NCBI GenBank assembly: GCA_949152475.1
Contig: OX424566.1
Coordinates: 34,102,423-34,166,422, forward strand
From: Terebella lapidaria
Taxonomy: Eukaryota; Annelida; Polychaeta; Terebellida; Terebellidae
Direction: 5' to 3'
DNA: 64,000 bases
Part shown: piece after piece, positions 10,232 through 19,904 of the stretch
Layout of the letters: every line of letters starts with the position of its first letter
How positions within the stretch are numbered: the stretch's first letter is position 1
The notes under the pieces: model-generated
What the model saw: only the letters and a program-made list of their open reading frames with translations
Told to the model about the DNA's origin: nothing
Databases searched by the model: none
Program-made: the position numbers and the translations under genes

Positions 10232-10241
10232 TCTTTTATAG
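10232..10241 (-). promoter_or_regulatory. TATA box upstream of the polymerase block
   Basis: Minus strand TCTATAAAAG, just before the first polymerase ATGs (10214 and 10176). Confidence 0.5.
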
Positions 10242-10860
10242 ATGGAGCAGGCGTGGGGGAGGATTTATGCATAATGATCATTATGTTTCCCAATATTTCA
10301 TGCATAGTGAGCGTTACTTTTTCGAATGCGCCAATGATATGAGGGCTTGGAACCGGTTGGAACTGGTTGGAACTGATTTATTCTGGATTTTTGCACAGTC
10401 AGGCTTCACTCTTGTAGGTCTTCAGAGCCGAATGATATGACAAGATTCTAAATAACCGGTATTTAAAACAAGTCTCCCGACACAATTTACGACCCTGGAC
10501 GTGTATGACTCATCGCGTCCCCAAGCAGGCATGACGTGACTGGCGTCCCCATTCGAACGGACCAATCAAAGACGAGTATAGGCGGCGCCGTTGGAGGAAG
10601 GAAAATATCCAGAAAATACCAAGGGATGGAAATTTCTGAGTGGCGTGATTGATGACGTCATGGGGCATTGTCGGGCGAATGAGAGTATACTTATGTGACT
10701 AGGAGAAAGACTTGTGTGACTGAAAAAAAAAGCCACTCAACACCCGTTTGAGAGTAAAGTTCTTCTTGTGTGTCTATTTTAGATAGGGAATTTAACTTGT
10801 AAGGACCATGCAAGTGTCCGTTCGTACGCACGTCCGTCCAGACCCGAATATCTAATTAAC
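10242..10860. other. Intergenic region right of the Polinton polymerase
   Basis: No gene is supported. It holds several TGACGT/CGTCA words (10530-10660) and, at 10690-10720, two copies of an ACTTGTGTGACT-like phrase that also occurs at 48.6 and 57.2 kb, so part of it may be a dispersed repeat. Confidence 0.4.
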
Positions 10861-10869
10861 CCCACAATT

Positions 10870-11205
10870 TCCACGTCCCCTCTGTAAGCCTCCCACACCT
10901 CACGCCATATTTTCGCGTCCCTCCTGCGTAAGCCTCCCCCCACCTCACGCGATATTTTCGCGTCCCTCTCCCATAAGCCTCTTCTCATCCCACGTCATAG
11001 TTCCGCGTCCCTCCTGCGTAGGCCTCTCCCCACCCCCACCATATAGTTCCGCGTCCCTTCAACGAAAGCCTCCCCAATCTCACGCCATATTTTTGCGTCC
11101 CTCCAGCGTAAGCCTCCCCCCACCTCACGCGATATTTTCGCGTCCCTCTCCCGTAAGCCTCTTCTCATCCCAAGTGATAGTTCCGCGTCCCTCCCGCGCG
11201 ATGTG
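10870..11205. repeat. 45-bp GC-rich tandem array with 180-bp higher-order period
   Basis: The word GCGTCC recurs at 10915, 10960, 11005, 11051, 11095, 11140 and 11185, a 45-base period over about 7.5 units. The segment 10921-10990 returns nearly unchanged at 11101-11170, four units later. The array lies between the leftward polymerase and a rightward zinc-finger gene. A minus-strand open frame across it (10779-10988) is a by-product of the repeat. Confidence 0.85.
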
Positions 11206-11254
11206 GTAGTGATAATCCATTGGTTTTTTTCCCCCGCGCCGCGTGGGTAAATTT

Positions 11255-11265
11255 TATATAAATAG
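11255..11265 (+). promoter_or_regulatory. TATA box of the zinc-finger gene
   Basis: TATATAAATAG, about 115 bases before the ATG at 11380, of the same form as the boxes of the Polinton genes. Confidence 0.65.
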
Positions 11266-11379
11266 CACGGGGGAATGGGTATTATTCCATTCCGCTTCGG
11301 ACACTGAACGAAATCGTTGTTATAGTCATCACGAAATAATCCAACACGACGTCGTCTTAATATTCAACGAAAAGCGAGA

Positions 11380-11781
11380 ATGAAGTGTATATACTGCCAC
11401 CGATTTTTCAAAATCAAAAAGAATCTCATAAAACACCAAGAGGAGTGTGATTGGGGGTTCTTACCTCCCACACCCGAGCTACGGCCGATCAACCCAAACG
11501 AGGGCACAGATATCAACTACCGGCTTGAAATCCTACAGGGGCGATTGTACGCAACTCTTGCCAGCTACATGTACCCGCCGAGTGGACGCAAGATACATCT
11601 TCGTCTCTACGAGGATATGATTCCCACCCCCCAAGCCGCGGAATTCGTCAGCGACCAGAAACTGACGGACGACTGTGTACGCGAAGCGCTGGAAAGGCTC
11701 GGACTCGACTTAGGCGACAAGTACCGGGCTAAAATTCTGGATGCCTTGCGATTCCTCAGGACCGAAACATTCCTTCTTTGA
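11380..11781 (+). CDS. Small C2HC zinc-finger protein
   Basis: The frame encodes 133 residues. Residues 3-22 form one zinc-finger-like motif, C-x2-C-x12-H-x4-C (CIYCHRFF...HQEEC). The rest is a proline-containing linker followed by a helical half (about 70-133). It has a complete small-gene layout: a TATA box 115 bases upstream, one exon, and an AATAAA signal at 11953, 172 bases after the stop. It lies head-to-head with the Polinton polymerase across the 45-bp array. It could be an accessory gene of the Polinton (between polymerase and end repeat) or a host or other viral-derived gene. I do not recognise the C-terminal half. Confidence 0.65.
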   Translation: MKCIYCHRFFKIKKNLIKHQEECDWGFLPPTPELRPINPNEGTDINYRLEILQGRLYATLASYMYPPSGRKIHLRLYEDMIPTPQAAEFVSDQKLTDDCVREALERLGLDLGDKYRAKILDALRFLRTETFLL

Positions 11782-12185
11782 CATTCTAATTGTCCCTATA
11801 TCACACATTTGGGAGATGCTCATGTCTGCGATATAGGCCTATCATACTGTTTTTCTACTTTTTATCAAATGTCATGAATATGCGCTTGTGAATATTACTT
11901 TCATGTCAGAAAACATGCCCTACATCGGGTTCAAATTTCGAGTTTAGTTTGAAATAAAAAATATCTATATTTGTAAACAAATGATGTTCATGAATTAGTG
12001 TATGATATTATGCGTATAACGACGGAGCAGATGATAATTGTATAAAAAACCGGTTTATTAATATGTGAAAAAATGTTGTTATATAATTAAATGCGCAAAA
12101 CCACACACACACACACACACACACACACCCACATCCGCCCTCCCCAACCCACGTACAAACATTGAACACGAAAGCACTTATATAT
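11782..12185. other. AT-rich 3' region with AATAAA and (AC)n
   Basis: It contains the polyadenylation signal at 11953-11958 and a pure AC microsatellite at about 12102-12128. No other gene is seen. The right end of the Polinton could lie in or near here. Confidence 0.5.
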
Positions 12186-12518
12186 TTAAGAGAAATGCGA
12201 TGACGAAGCCTCTCTCTTAATCCTCGTGCCCCTCAGCGTGGCGCGCGTGCACAGTTCCGGCAATAGAGCTGAGGGCATAAAAAGTGTAATTGGATATAAA
12301 CATTTCAATCGGTTTAGACGTGTGGTTATACACATGGGATACTTTTATAATCCCGTGTGGGGGAAAAAAAACACATATTGTGCCAATATTTAAGTCAGTA
12401 TAATTAAGTCAGTATTGATGACTCACTCAAACTCGTCCTCCAAGAAATACCGCGCGTCGAGAGACGACGGGGTGGTGAGGCAATTCGGTCATTGGTATGG
12501 GGGCTGCGTCTCCCGTAC
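12186..12518 (-). CDS. Candidate two-exon 3' end of a host gene
   Basis: Two GC-rich islands in AT-rich DNA behave like exons on the minus strand. Exon 12427-12518 has an AG before it and a GTGAGT donor after it. Exon 12186-12268 follows a pyrimidine-rich TTTTTATGCCCTCAG acceptor and ends in TAA. The joined frame stays open across the junction, giving an arginine/serine/proline-rich basic tail of about 58 residues. Upstream exons were not found; a GCGAG|GTAATT donor near 12747 is a possible one. No homology is recognised. Low-complexity composition means that chance is not excluded. Confidence 0.3.
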
Positions 12519-12838
12519 CTTTATAATATAATATACAGGTATTCAAAGCGGTGAAGGAATAAAGGATCACCGGAGTGAAAACATTTACCGCTACACAAAC
12601 ACAAATATATGTAAACAAAGTAATGTAACATATGCAAAAATACTCCACGTGTAAATTAAATGCAAAAGTACATATACTCCTGATTCAATTGAGGTAATTA
12701 TGAGATGCACGGAACTGAATTACGAGCGAAATTGGGCGTGAAATTACCTCGCGTGACGGGTCCTATACAACTTGCACATTAAGCATAGAAGGGGTGCTAT
12801 GGAGAGACACGAAACGCTATAATGAGTGACGCTGTAGA
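12519..12838. other. No gene seen
   Basis: AT-rich DNA, possibly intronic for the minus-strand candidate to its left. Confidence 0.4.
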
Positions 12839-13264
12839 TTGACCGTGTCTAGAAGCAGATTAGTTGAATTGCATACATACTATATTGAAGTCCGCACGGG
12901 ACGAAAAAAAAAATACACAGATATTCGCTCCATATTCAATGACGGTATGACAAACATTTTCAAAAAGTGCATGCGCTCTTCGCTTAAAGACAAATTAAGA
13001 TTAATACTCGATTTTCAGACGGGGTCACACAAAGAAAAGAAAGACCATCATATCGTCGACGCATCCCTTTCTCTCATTAAAAATTATACACTCCCCCACC
13101 AGAATGAAAATGTACATTGGCGGCATGCATATATCAAAGGCAAATTGCTCGTATTATCCAGCTCATACATACATCACTGTATTATTAATATCTTCACCGA
13201 TATCACTGATTTTATTGTACGATATGTTTGTACCCTGTACGAATCTGTCAATAAAAAAATTTAA
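12839..13264 (+). CDS. Orphan open frame ending on an AATAAA
   Basis: An open frame of about 140 codons without an early ATG (the first in-frame ATG is near 12950), so it could be a 3' exon behind a CTGTAG acceptor at 12832-12837. The product is basic at first and then hydrophobic (about residues 95-130). The stop falls at the overlap with an AATAAA signal (13250-13256), an economical 3' end. I recognise no family. It may be a remnant of an element. Confidence 0.25.
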   Translation: MTVSRSRLVELHTYYIEVRTGRKKKYTDIRSIFNDGMTNIFKKCMRSSLKDKLRLILDFQTGSHKEKKDHHIVDASLSLIKNYTLPHQNENVHWRHAYIKGKLLVLSSSYIHHCIINIFTDITDFIVRYVCTLYESVNKKI

Positions 13265-13882
13265 TTGAATTGAAAAAAAATTGTATTCAGGATTGTTCGT
13301 TCTAGTGGCTTTTTCCCATGATGTGTGAAAGATATATTGACAGGTGGTCGAGGACTGGTGTAAAGTTTAGGCAGTATCGGTTTACCAACTCCCGATGTCG
13401 CTAATGATAATGACCTTGAGCCGCGCGTGTCAGATGGTCTATCCGTTTGCGAGGGGTGGATGCGCTATACAGAATAACATATTCTACTGAAATGAACTTA
13501 TAACAGATCAAACCAAATGATCATGCGTGCAATTTTTTGACGCCTGCGCGTAAACATGTGGTCTGATGAACAATATAATATAAAATTACACGCGATAATG
13601 TCACATCCTGACTAATTAAAATTTAATGAAGTGTTTAGGGTTTGGGGGAGGATCTCTTTTTCATATTTACGGACAAATGGTGTCACATGACAAAATGTTC
13701 CACGAGTTTTCCTGTGAACAGAAATATCTTAATATAGAAAATGTACTAACAAACTCTATCCATGTCGGTGCCGTCGCGTCTCCAGGCGGAGCTCACGTGA
13801 TCTATTCATTGAAAAATTAGACTTCGCTCCTTATTTAATTGACCGGTTTTGAAAATTTGTCTCCATTCGTAGCTTTGACGGG
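13265..13882 (+). repeat. Upstream block duplicated at 19.9-20.4 kb
   Basis: From about 13390 to 14170 the sequence matches 19905-20690 closely (for example TGACGCCTGCGCG versus TGACGTGGGACCG inside near-identical flanks). It carries the likely promoter of the short-exon gene that follows, including an AGCTCACGTGATC E-box near 13788 that is conserved in the second copy. Confidence 0.75.
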
Positions 13883-15738
13883 ATGAAGGTAAGAAGGCCC
13901 TCGATATACTCGCGCGCGTCTCTTTCGTATGGATAAAATATCAATTTGCTTTTCCGGATCTGTGGATTATTTCGCGGGTTCATACACAATATATGCATGT
14001 GTGTGTTTACTGTGTGTGATTACTTTTCGTTCAGAACACCATGGATCAGACAACGAAAAGAAAAGAGGAGGAGGAAAAGACGTAAGTAGAATTTTTCTTC
14101 ACTTATATTTTTACTGAGTCTTTATGGGGTACTATGAGCGCTTATAGGGCTCGGAAGTCTCGTTCACCACACGGCAAAAATAACAACGTTTTTATGACGT
14201 AATCTCCTAGTCCTTAGGGCATACAATGCCTGTGGTAAATTTTACTCAAATCCTACCGTTTCTGAAGGATGGTACAAAACTAATTTCCTACATATTTTTC
14301 CAAATTCGTTTTTCTTAAGCAATAACGTTATTCTAAATTTAAAAACGTGCAAATTTTCATATTCATATGTGCCCCCAATCTAAGTTTTTAGATCGTGTTT
14401 CCGGTTGCGTTTTTAAGCCATAATTTTGCTTATAACAATGATATTATTGCGGTCTTAACACTACAATGGCACGAAATATGTGGCACGCCATACGTACCAC
14501 CTAAAATTGCAAGAGAAACCTATACCAACGGTGTAGACCCAATGTAATACCCGTTATTCTCAGGCAAATGTAATCACTGTAATGGGCACAGACAATCATG
14601 AGGTTTGCAGGCGAATAAATGAGCAAGAAACGACAGATATTTATTCACTCAATAGTAGGAGAAGCCGGTCAATAATATTAATCTGGACTTGGGATATTTC
14701 TCCTCTAATTTACGTATGGTCAATCCGAGCGTATAGTATTTTCAGAATTTGGCATGAACATTCGACGGGAAAGTTTGTTTATCTTTAGAAAAACGAAATC
14801 AGGTAAAATAATGTCACAAAACGTGAGTGACTTTTACGGCCCTATGACTTAATCACCTACTCCTTATGGGATACAATGCCACGTGGTCATTTCCCCCGAT
14901 TTTACCCGACGCACAAACAATATCGCTCATAGCATATCAGAAGATTCAATATTATTCCCAAATCTCCGCAGCGCGTCTTCAAATCCACTCACTTTATTTC
15001 ATACAAATTTTGTCAGGAAAAAAACAACAACAGGGATTCATAACCCCGACCGATGCCCTCTGGGCGCTCTATTGTCAATCTAATTATATGTATTCTGTTT
15101 GCATCTTTCAGACCATCGGATCCGAGGGATGGGGGATTATCGTGAGTATAACACCTACATTCCCAATGAAACTCTGCATATTATTTGTGATACATAATTC
15201 TAATGTTTTTTCCATATAGCCGACTGCCACCCACCCCTCATGCACCCGCAAAACGATCGGCGATTGGGCATGTTATGCCCATAACCCCGAGGAGGCTTTT
15301 TGCCTCCTCCTCCTCCTCCTCCTCATCCTCCTCCTCCACGTAAGTATAACTTTGATCTGTGTAATGATTTAAGATCTCCCTGTATAAATACGTTTTACCA
15401 TGTATCCCTTCCTTTTATAGATGTGCTACCTCCCCTGAATGGCCCCCACAAGAGGTCGAAGAAATGTAAGTACCCCCATATTTACCCCTCAAAATTAACA
15501 CTGTGAATTCAATATATACTGGAGAGTGTGACTACATCGTCTGTACCCAATTTTCACAGGAACAAAACAATAGAGTGGGAAATAGGGTCTGTCGAAAACC
15601 CGATACTGTGAGTATAAAAACTAATCATGATCTTAAAAATGGTATTTCTTGATTCTTAGGAATTATTACACTAGTTTTCCCATTTTCAGAATAGAAGAAG
15701 AACAAGAAAAAGAAGAAAAAAAAGAAGAAAGAAAATAA
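13883..15738 (+). CDS. Seven-exon short-exon gene, copy 1 (unknown family)
   Basis: Exons: 13883-13888, 14035-14081, 15112-15141, 15220-15339, 15421-15465, 15560-15607 and 15690-15738. Every intron begins GTAAG/GTGAG and ends AG, and the 345 coding bases give 114 residues and a stop with no frame conflict. Intron phases are 0,2,2,2,2,2, so exons 3-6 (30, 120, 45, 48 bases) can be skipped without shifting the frame. The product begins MKNTMDQTTKRKEEEE; exon 4 is Pro/Arg-rich with a run of 11 serines; exon 6 encodes MNKTIEWEIGSVENPI; exon 7 is a Glu/Lys tail. There is no signal peptide or membrane segment. The family is not recognised. Paralogues at 19.2, 20.4-22.6, 27.2-28.2 and 47 kb support it. 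Function unknown. Confidence 0.6.
14082..15111 (+). other. Intron 2 of short-exon gene copy 1
   Basis: About 1 kb. The first 80 bases and the last 250 match the corresponding intron of copy 2; the middle (14200-14850) is AT-rich with no gene. Confidence 0.45.
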
Positions 15739-16080
15739 TTATTTTTGTGGTAATAGATTGAGGGAAAAAAAAAAAAAAAAAATCGATTGATATGCCTCTT
15801 GGGAACGAGTACAATATGTGACGTTTTCAGTGGTATATGTCGCTTTTTTACCATTGATCTGCTGATTTGGATACATGTGTCTGGTTCCTGAAGGTAGAAA
15901 ATGATGCAGTTCCATCTAACCTGTGAAGGTAAGACATTGTATTCGTTACGCCTGTAATATTAACAGAGAATATAATTTGCAGGATTGCAGGATTGCTGAT
16001 GAAATTATTGGTGCTCATATAGAGGATGGAGGATATGGGGGACAGGCCAAGTCACTTATTACACAATCTATAATGTAGAA
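15739..16080 (+). repeat. Conserved 3' block of the short-exon family
   Basis: The stretch starting GATATGCCTCTTGGGAACG is shared with 19380-19600 and 22718-22865. It follows the last exon in copies 1 and 3 and may be a 3' untranslated region. In copy 2 the last exon is missing but this block remains. Confidence 0.6.
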
Positions 16081-16269
16081 AAAGAAACTGATGTTGCATA
16101 ACCTTCTAGTGCATTGCATAACCTACCCATTATGTCCTATAACCACATCCATGTCTATTATGTACTCCATCTATTACGTCGTATAGACACTGTATAACCA
16201 CCTATTACATGACATAGCCAACCCTTGACAGCACATATTACATCATATGAGCCGCCTCATAATTACCTA

Positions 16270-16460
16270 ATCACCCGTTATATAACCACGGAAACCACGT
16301 GACCTATAACTATGCGACGTATAACCACCGAAACCACGTGATTATAACCACACAAAACCACGTGACGTATAACCACCAAAACTACGTGACGTATAACCAC
16401 CGAAACCACGTGATTATAACCACTCAAAACCACGTGACGTATAACCGAAACCGGAAGTGA
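16270..16460. repeat. Tandem repeat of CACGTG E-boxes
   Basis: Units of about 24 bases, TATAACCACnnAAACCACGTGA, recur. Five exact CACGTG sites and one TACGTG fall in about 150 bases, several followed by TGACGT. It lies just downstream of copy 1. It could be a simple minisatellite; binding by bHLH factors is inference. Confidence 0.75.
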
Positions 16461-16702
16461 CGTCATATAACCATGGGTTTTTCCAAAAAAACCTCAAATC
16501 CGGGTCCTTGCTGCTAGTAGTATGGTGCATAAACACATAAATACAGAAGATACCTCTTGATTTCAATTCAAGGGGGAACTGCCTGAATGAACAATACATT
16601 TAAAAGAGGAAAACGACCAACTGGAATGGAACATTTCTGACATGTTCAGAAAGGGAACCTTTTGACTACTTTGACTACTTGACTACAGCTGTGAACAAGA
16701 CT

Positions 16703-16759
16703 CCGTCATCCTCAGATATTGTTCTCTTGTAACAAGATAACAATATCTGAGGATGACGG
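16703..16759. repeat. Perfect 21-bp inverted repeat with 15-base loop
   Basis: 16703-16723 (CCGTCATCCT...) is the exact reverse complement of 16739-16759 (...AGGATGACGG). It sits at the beginning of the recombinase-like relic. Confidence 0.9.
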
Positions 16760-17372
16760 TCATGGTACCTTGAAGGCTGGTCTCAAGCGGGCATCATTGT
16801 ACTTAGTGCAGACCGCCGCAGATATTATAATCATCAGATACTTGATGGATGATGAGAATACAAAGCGGGTGGAAAGGTTCCTACAAGACTTTTGGGGGCG
16901 AAGAAATTACATATTTGGTGATGCGGAGTATATGACATACCAGTGATGCCAGTCAAAGCTGCGAAAGCCTGAAGAATTGCCAAATGGAGACGATATCAGA
17001 ACTCTAAAAAAGATACTAAAAAGCTCATGGAAGATCCTTAGCTGCAAATCAGTAGCAGTGTAGCTACGGGATCTGGCTGTATCAAGATTGACAACTTTCA
17101 ATGCTAGACGGGGCGGTGCACATCTATTAGAATCAACGAAGATTTTGTATCAAGGAGGAAAAGGAATGAAGCTGGTATCCATTCTAATCCCAAACAACAC
17201 AGTTAAGGCACTGGAAAAACAACAATGTTGGATGAAGAGAAATTGCCTAGAAGTCCCAGGGGACAGAGAGGGATGGTGGATGACGATTAACTCCATAGAA
17301 ATCCCCGTGGAGAAAGAAAGCTGTTGGATGAAGAAGTTCCTAGAGGTACCAGCAGAGAGAGAGGGGTGTTAG
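16745..17372 (+). pseudogene. Relic of a tyrosine-recombinase-like invertebrate gene
   Basis: One frame reads EDDGHGTLKAGLKRA..., then FWGRRNYIFGDAEYM, then SKLRKPEELPNGDDIRTLKK and LRDLAVSRLTTFNARRGG. This series recurs in invertebrate repeat-borne proteins; the RLTxFNARRGG piece resembles the first catalytic-arginine box of tyrosine recombinases. Two in-frame stops (TGA at 16944-16946; a TAG near 17060) interrupt it and the catalytic C-terminus is missing, being replaced by a 48-bp minisatellite. Recombinase identity is inference; the family pattern is from memory. Confidence 0.5.
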
Positions 17373-17470
17373 ATGGCGAAGAAATATCTAGAAGTCCCGA
17401 TGGAGAGAGAGGGCTGTTGGATGAAGAAGAACTGCCTAGAGAAGTCCCGTAGAGAGAGAGGATGAAGAAG
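17225..17470 (+). repeat. 48-bp minisatellite (16-residue repeat)
   Basis: TGGATGAAGA-type starts recur at 17228, 17276, 17324, 17371 and 17419. About five units; the period keeps the frame in the first part, and the repeat then decays. Confidence 0.8.
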
Positions 17471-17860
17471 AATCATTCTCTTCCCTCAAAGCTTCAAGCG
17501 AGCCTTGCACCACGTCAATTATGTCAGTTATTTGTTCATTCATTCTGTAATAATATCATCTTTGTTCATGAATTTGGGTGATCCATCATCATAATGATTT
17601 ATTATCATTGATGTTTCAGACAGGCAACTATGACATTGGATCCACAGTGCTGAAGTGTTGGAGCTAATTTTGAAGTTTCCTTCTACTAATATGACATTCA
17701 GGATATCTGCATCCCTAAAAATTGCCACAAAACTGTATGGAGTCTATAACTAATCTGTAAAGTGTTATATATCTAATTCTAATCTGTAAAGGGTTATATT
17801 CATAAAGCTTGTAATAATTATATTTGTTGCCGTCCATGTCCACGACCGGAATATGCTGAT
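17471..17860. other. No gene seen
   Basis: AT-rich DNA with a short duplicated phrase (TCTAATCTGTAAAG..GTTATAT, 17750-17800). Confidence 0.4.
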
Positions 17861-18450
17861 CAACGCTGACATCAGGATCAAGAGGCCATTCACCAAGAAT
17901 CAGAATGACTTGTGGCATGCAGTCATGACTTCGAAAAAAAAGATCTAAAATGTATGGCCAGCAGTGCCAAGAAGCATGCCGGGAAGAAATGGCATCCTCA
18001 GCTTGAGGATAAAACTGATCAGGTGTGCACGCATGCATGCTGGGCAGTGCGCAACTGTGGAGACGATGCAGCGAAGCTCTGGCACCACTTGACCACCGTC
18101 TGCTCACATTACCAAAATAAGCACGACAACTGACACCAGACATCAGATGCGGACGTGAACCAAACTACGAGCCGAACCGTATCGTGCTGACCGATGACCC
18201 TTCCGTATCCATGCTGATGCGTGTCGTGACAACGTCCACACTTTTCAAGCACGCAGAAGACTACGTTTTGGACAAGGACACGTATTATGCCAAGAGCTTC
18301 AACAAAACTGTAAGCATATTCCAGGACACGAGAATTTCGTTCGGTGATACACAGTACCTCGTCAGAGCGCAGCTGGCTGTGTGCCACTGGAACGACAACG
18401 TGGACAGGGCCCATGCCTCTGTGTGGCAACCGAGAGCTGACCCCTGAGCC
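17861..18450 (+). pseudogene. Relic of a transposase-like gene
   Basis: In the plus frames one sees NDLWHAVMTS, AKKHAGKKWHPQLED, then an HACWAVRNCGDDAAKLWHH piece, and further on a frame with SFNKTVSIF...RAQLAVCHWNDNVDRA. The order DLWH / WLP...HxxW...C / ESFN / LAxxHWNxNxxR is that of a common invertebrate transposase-derived family whose name I cannot give with certainty. The pieces lie in at least two frames and stops intervene (for example at 18131-18133), so it is broken. Confidence 0.4.
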
Positions 18451-19152
18451 CCACGTCACCTGAGGGGCAATAAAAACTACAAGGACTGCACGTTTCACTG
18501 GAGAACAAAAATCTGGAAAAAGTTTTGTGACAATCTATTTTCCTGAGCATGTTGAGAACACATCTTGCAGATAAATGTGCATGCACTAATTGCACTTACA
18601 AACCCTTTTGATTGGTATCTATTTGACTATTTGAGATGCCATGTATTCTTATCTGTATATGTGTACGAATCTGGGTATCGCATGTTATTGCAGGTAATAA
18701 TGTACAAGTGCTCATTGTGCTGTTATGCTATTATGTTGCAATGACTCAAATAAAAACACTCAACCATACCAGTATATATGTAAACATGCATGTACATATA
18801 CAGAGACAAACATTTCGTAATATTCCAACTAATTATACAATAAAAGTACAAAATCATACAACGATACCCCAAATACTAGTTGAAGTCTATTATGAAAAAC
18901 CAGATCAGTAGGAGTGTAATCTGCATGTACATGTATCAATAATCACATCTAATTGTCAAATTGTTGAAGAAGAAAAAAAAATTAACGGTACCCAAAGTAG
19001 TATCCAGAATGATAAAACCGCAACTTCTACAGTTAAAAATTTCTATTGGTCAAATTGTTGAAAAACCGCAGCTTTATTTTCAGACTAATGATAATTACTT
19101 CCGGCTGGATCGACCAGGACAGGAAGCCAGACGTCTGGAAGACTCAAGCTAG
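18451..19152. other. AT-rich stretch before short-exon copy 3
   Basis: No gene seen. The phrase ATTTCTATTGGTCAAATTGTTGAA echoes an earlier TAATTGTCAAATTGTTGAAG (18952-18970), a small local repeat. Confidence 0.4.
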
Positions 19153-19336
19153 GAACGACACGATAGAATGGGAGGCCGGGTCCTCCGAAAACCCCATTAT
19201 ATTACGTGAGTATAAAAACTAATAATGACCTTTAAAAAACGGTTTTTCTTGAGTCTGAGGAATTATTACACTAGTTGTCCGATTTTCAGAAATAGAAGAA
19301 GGGAAAGAAGTGACGCAAGCCAATATTCAATTCTAA
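19153..19336 (+). pseudogene. Short-exon gene copy 3: last two exons only
   Basis: Exon 19153-19205 encodes NDTIEWEAGSSENPIIL and ends at GTGAGT; exon 19290-19336 follows TTTTCAG and encodes QIEEGKEVTQANIQF plus a stop. The two join in frame. The shared 3' block follows at 19380. Exons 1-5 are absent upstream, so this is a partial copy, or it belongs to a gene whose first exons are unrelated. The intron is nearly the same as the matching one in copy 1. Confidence 0.5.
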
Positions 19337-19619
19337 TAATGTTAATAAATGTATAGATTAACAAAAAAAAAAAAAAAGATTGATGCCTCTTGGGAACGAG
19401 TACAATATGTGAAGTTTTCAGTGGTATATGTCGCTTTTTTACCATCGATCGGCCGATTTGGATAGATGTGTCTGGCTCCTGAAGATAGAAAATGCTGCTG
19501 TTCCATCGAACGCATGTAGGTAAGACAAGATTATAACTTGCAGGATTGCTTATGAAAATATTGGTGCTCATATGGAGGATGGAGGATAGGGGGACAGGCC
19601 AAGTCACAAAGCAGCTCTG

Positions 19620-19904
19620 TCATAGTACTAGGGCACTCGTACATAGCAACCTTGCCATAAAGTCAAGTCCATCATACAGGAGTCGGTCATAGAACCGTCA
19701 TACATCGAGATATTTTCACAACATTCCTATCAAAACTTTCATCATACAGTTGTCGCTCATAAAGGACCCACGCTTCGTGACTTCATCAAACGACCATCAT
19801 AAAGTTCGTCATTACCTTCAACACCAAGCCCATCATTACGGTCCATATCATGCCCTCTCAATCATCATGCGACCGTGGAAAACCTCAAATCCCCCCTCTC
19901 ACTA
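19620..19904. other. Degenerate CATCAT-rich spacer
   Basis: No gene seen; repeated TCATA/CATCAT words suggest an eroded simple repeat. The analogue after copy 1 is the ACCACGTGA repeat. Confidence 0.4.

Larger units (their letters stand above)
1..10241 (-). mobile_element. Polinton/Maverick element (virus-like fossil), left end outside window
   Basis: The block has the hallmark Polinton set on one strand: retroviral-type integrase, capsid candidates, an FtsK/HerA-type packaging ATPase and a protein-primed family B DNA polymerase. The left terminal repeat lies beyond the window edge and the right one could not be identified, because Polinton ends are recognised by comparing the two. The right limit given is the TATA box upstream of the polymerase; the element may run on to about 11.8-12 kb. 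Most genes look whole; the polymerase has intron-like gaps and about one further break. A cysteine protease, usual in the family, was not seen and may lie to the left. The good state of most frames suggests a young insertion. Confidence 0.9.

Noticed and set aside
10779-10988. Minus-strand frame with RRRDAKIWREV repeats
   Set aside because: By-product of the 45-bp tandem array.
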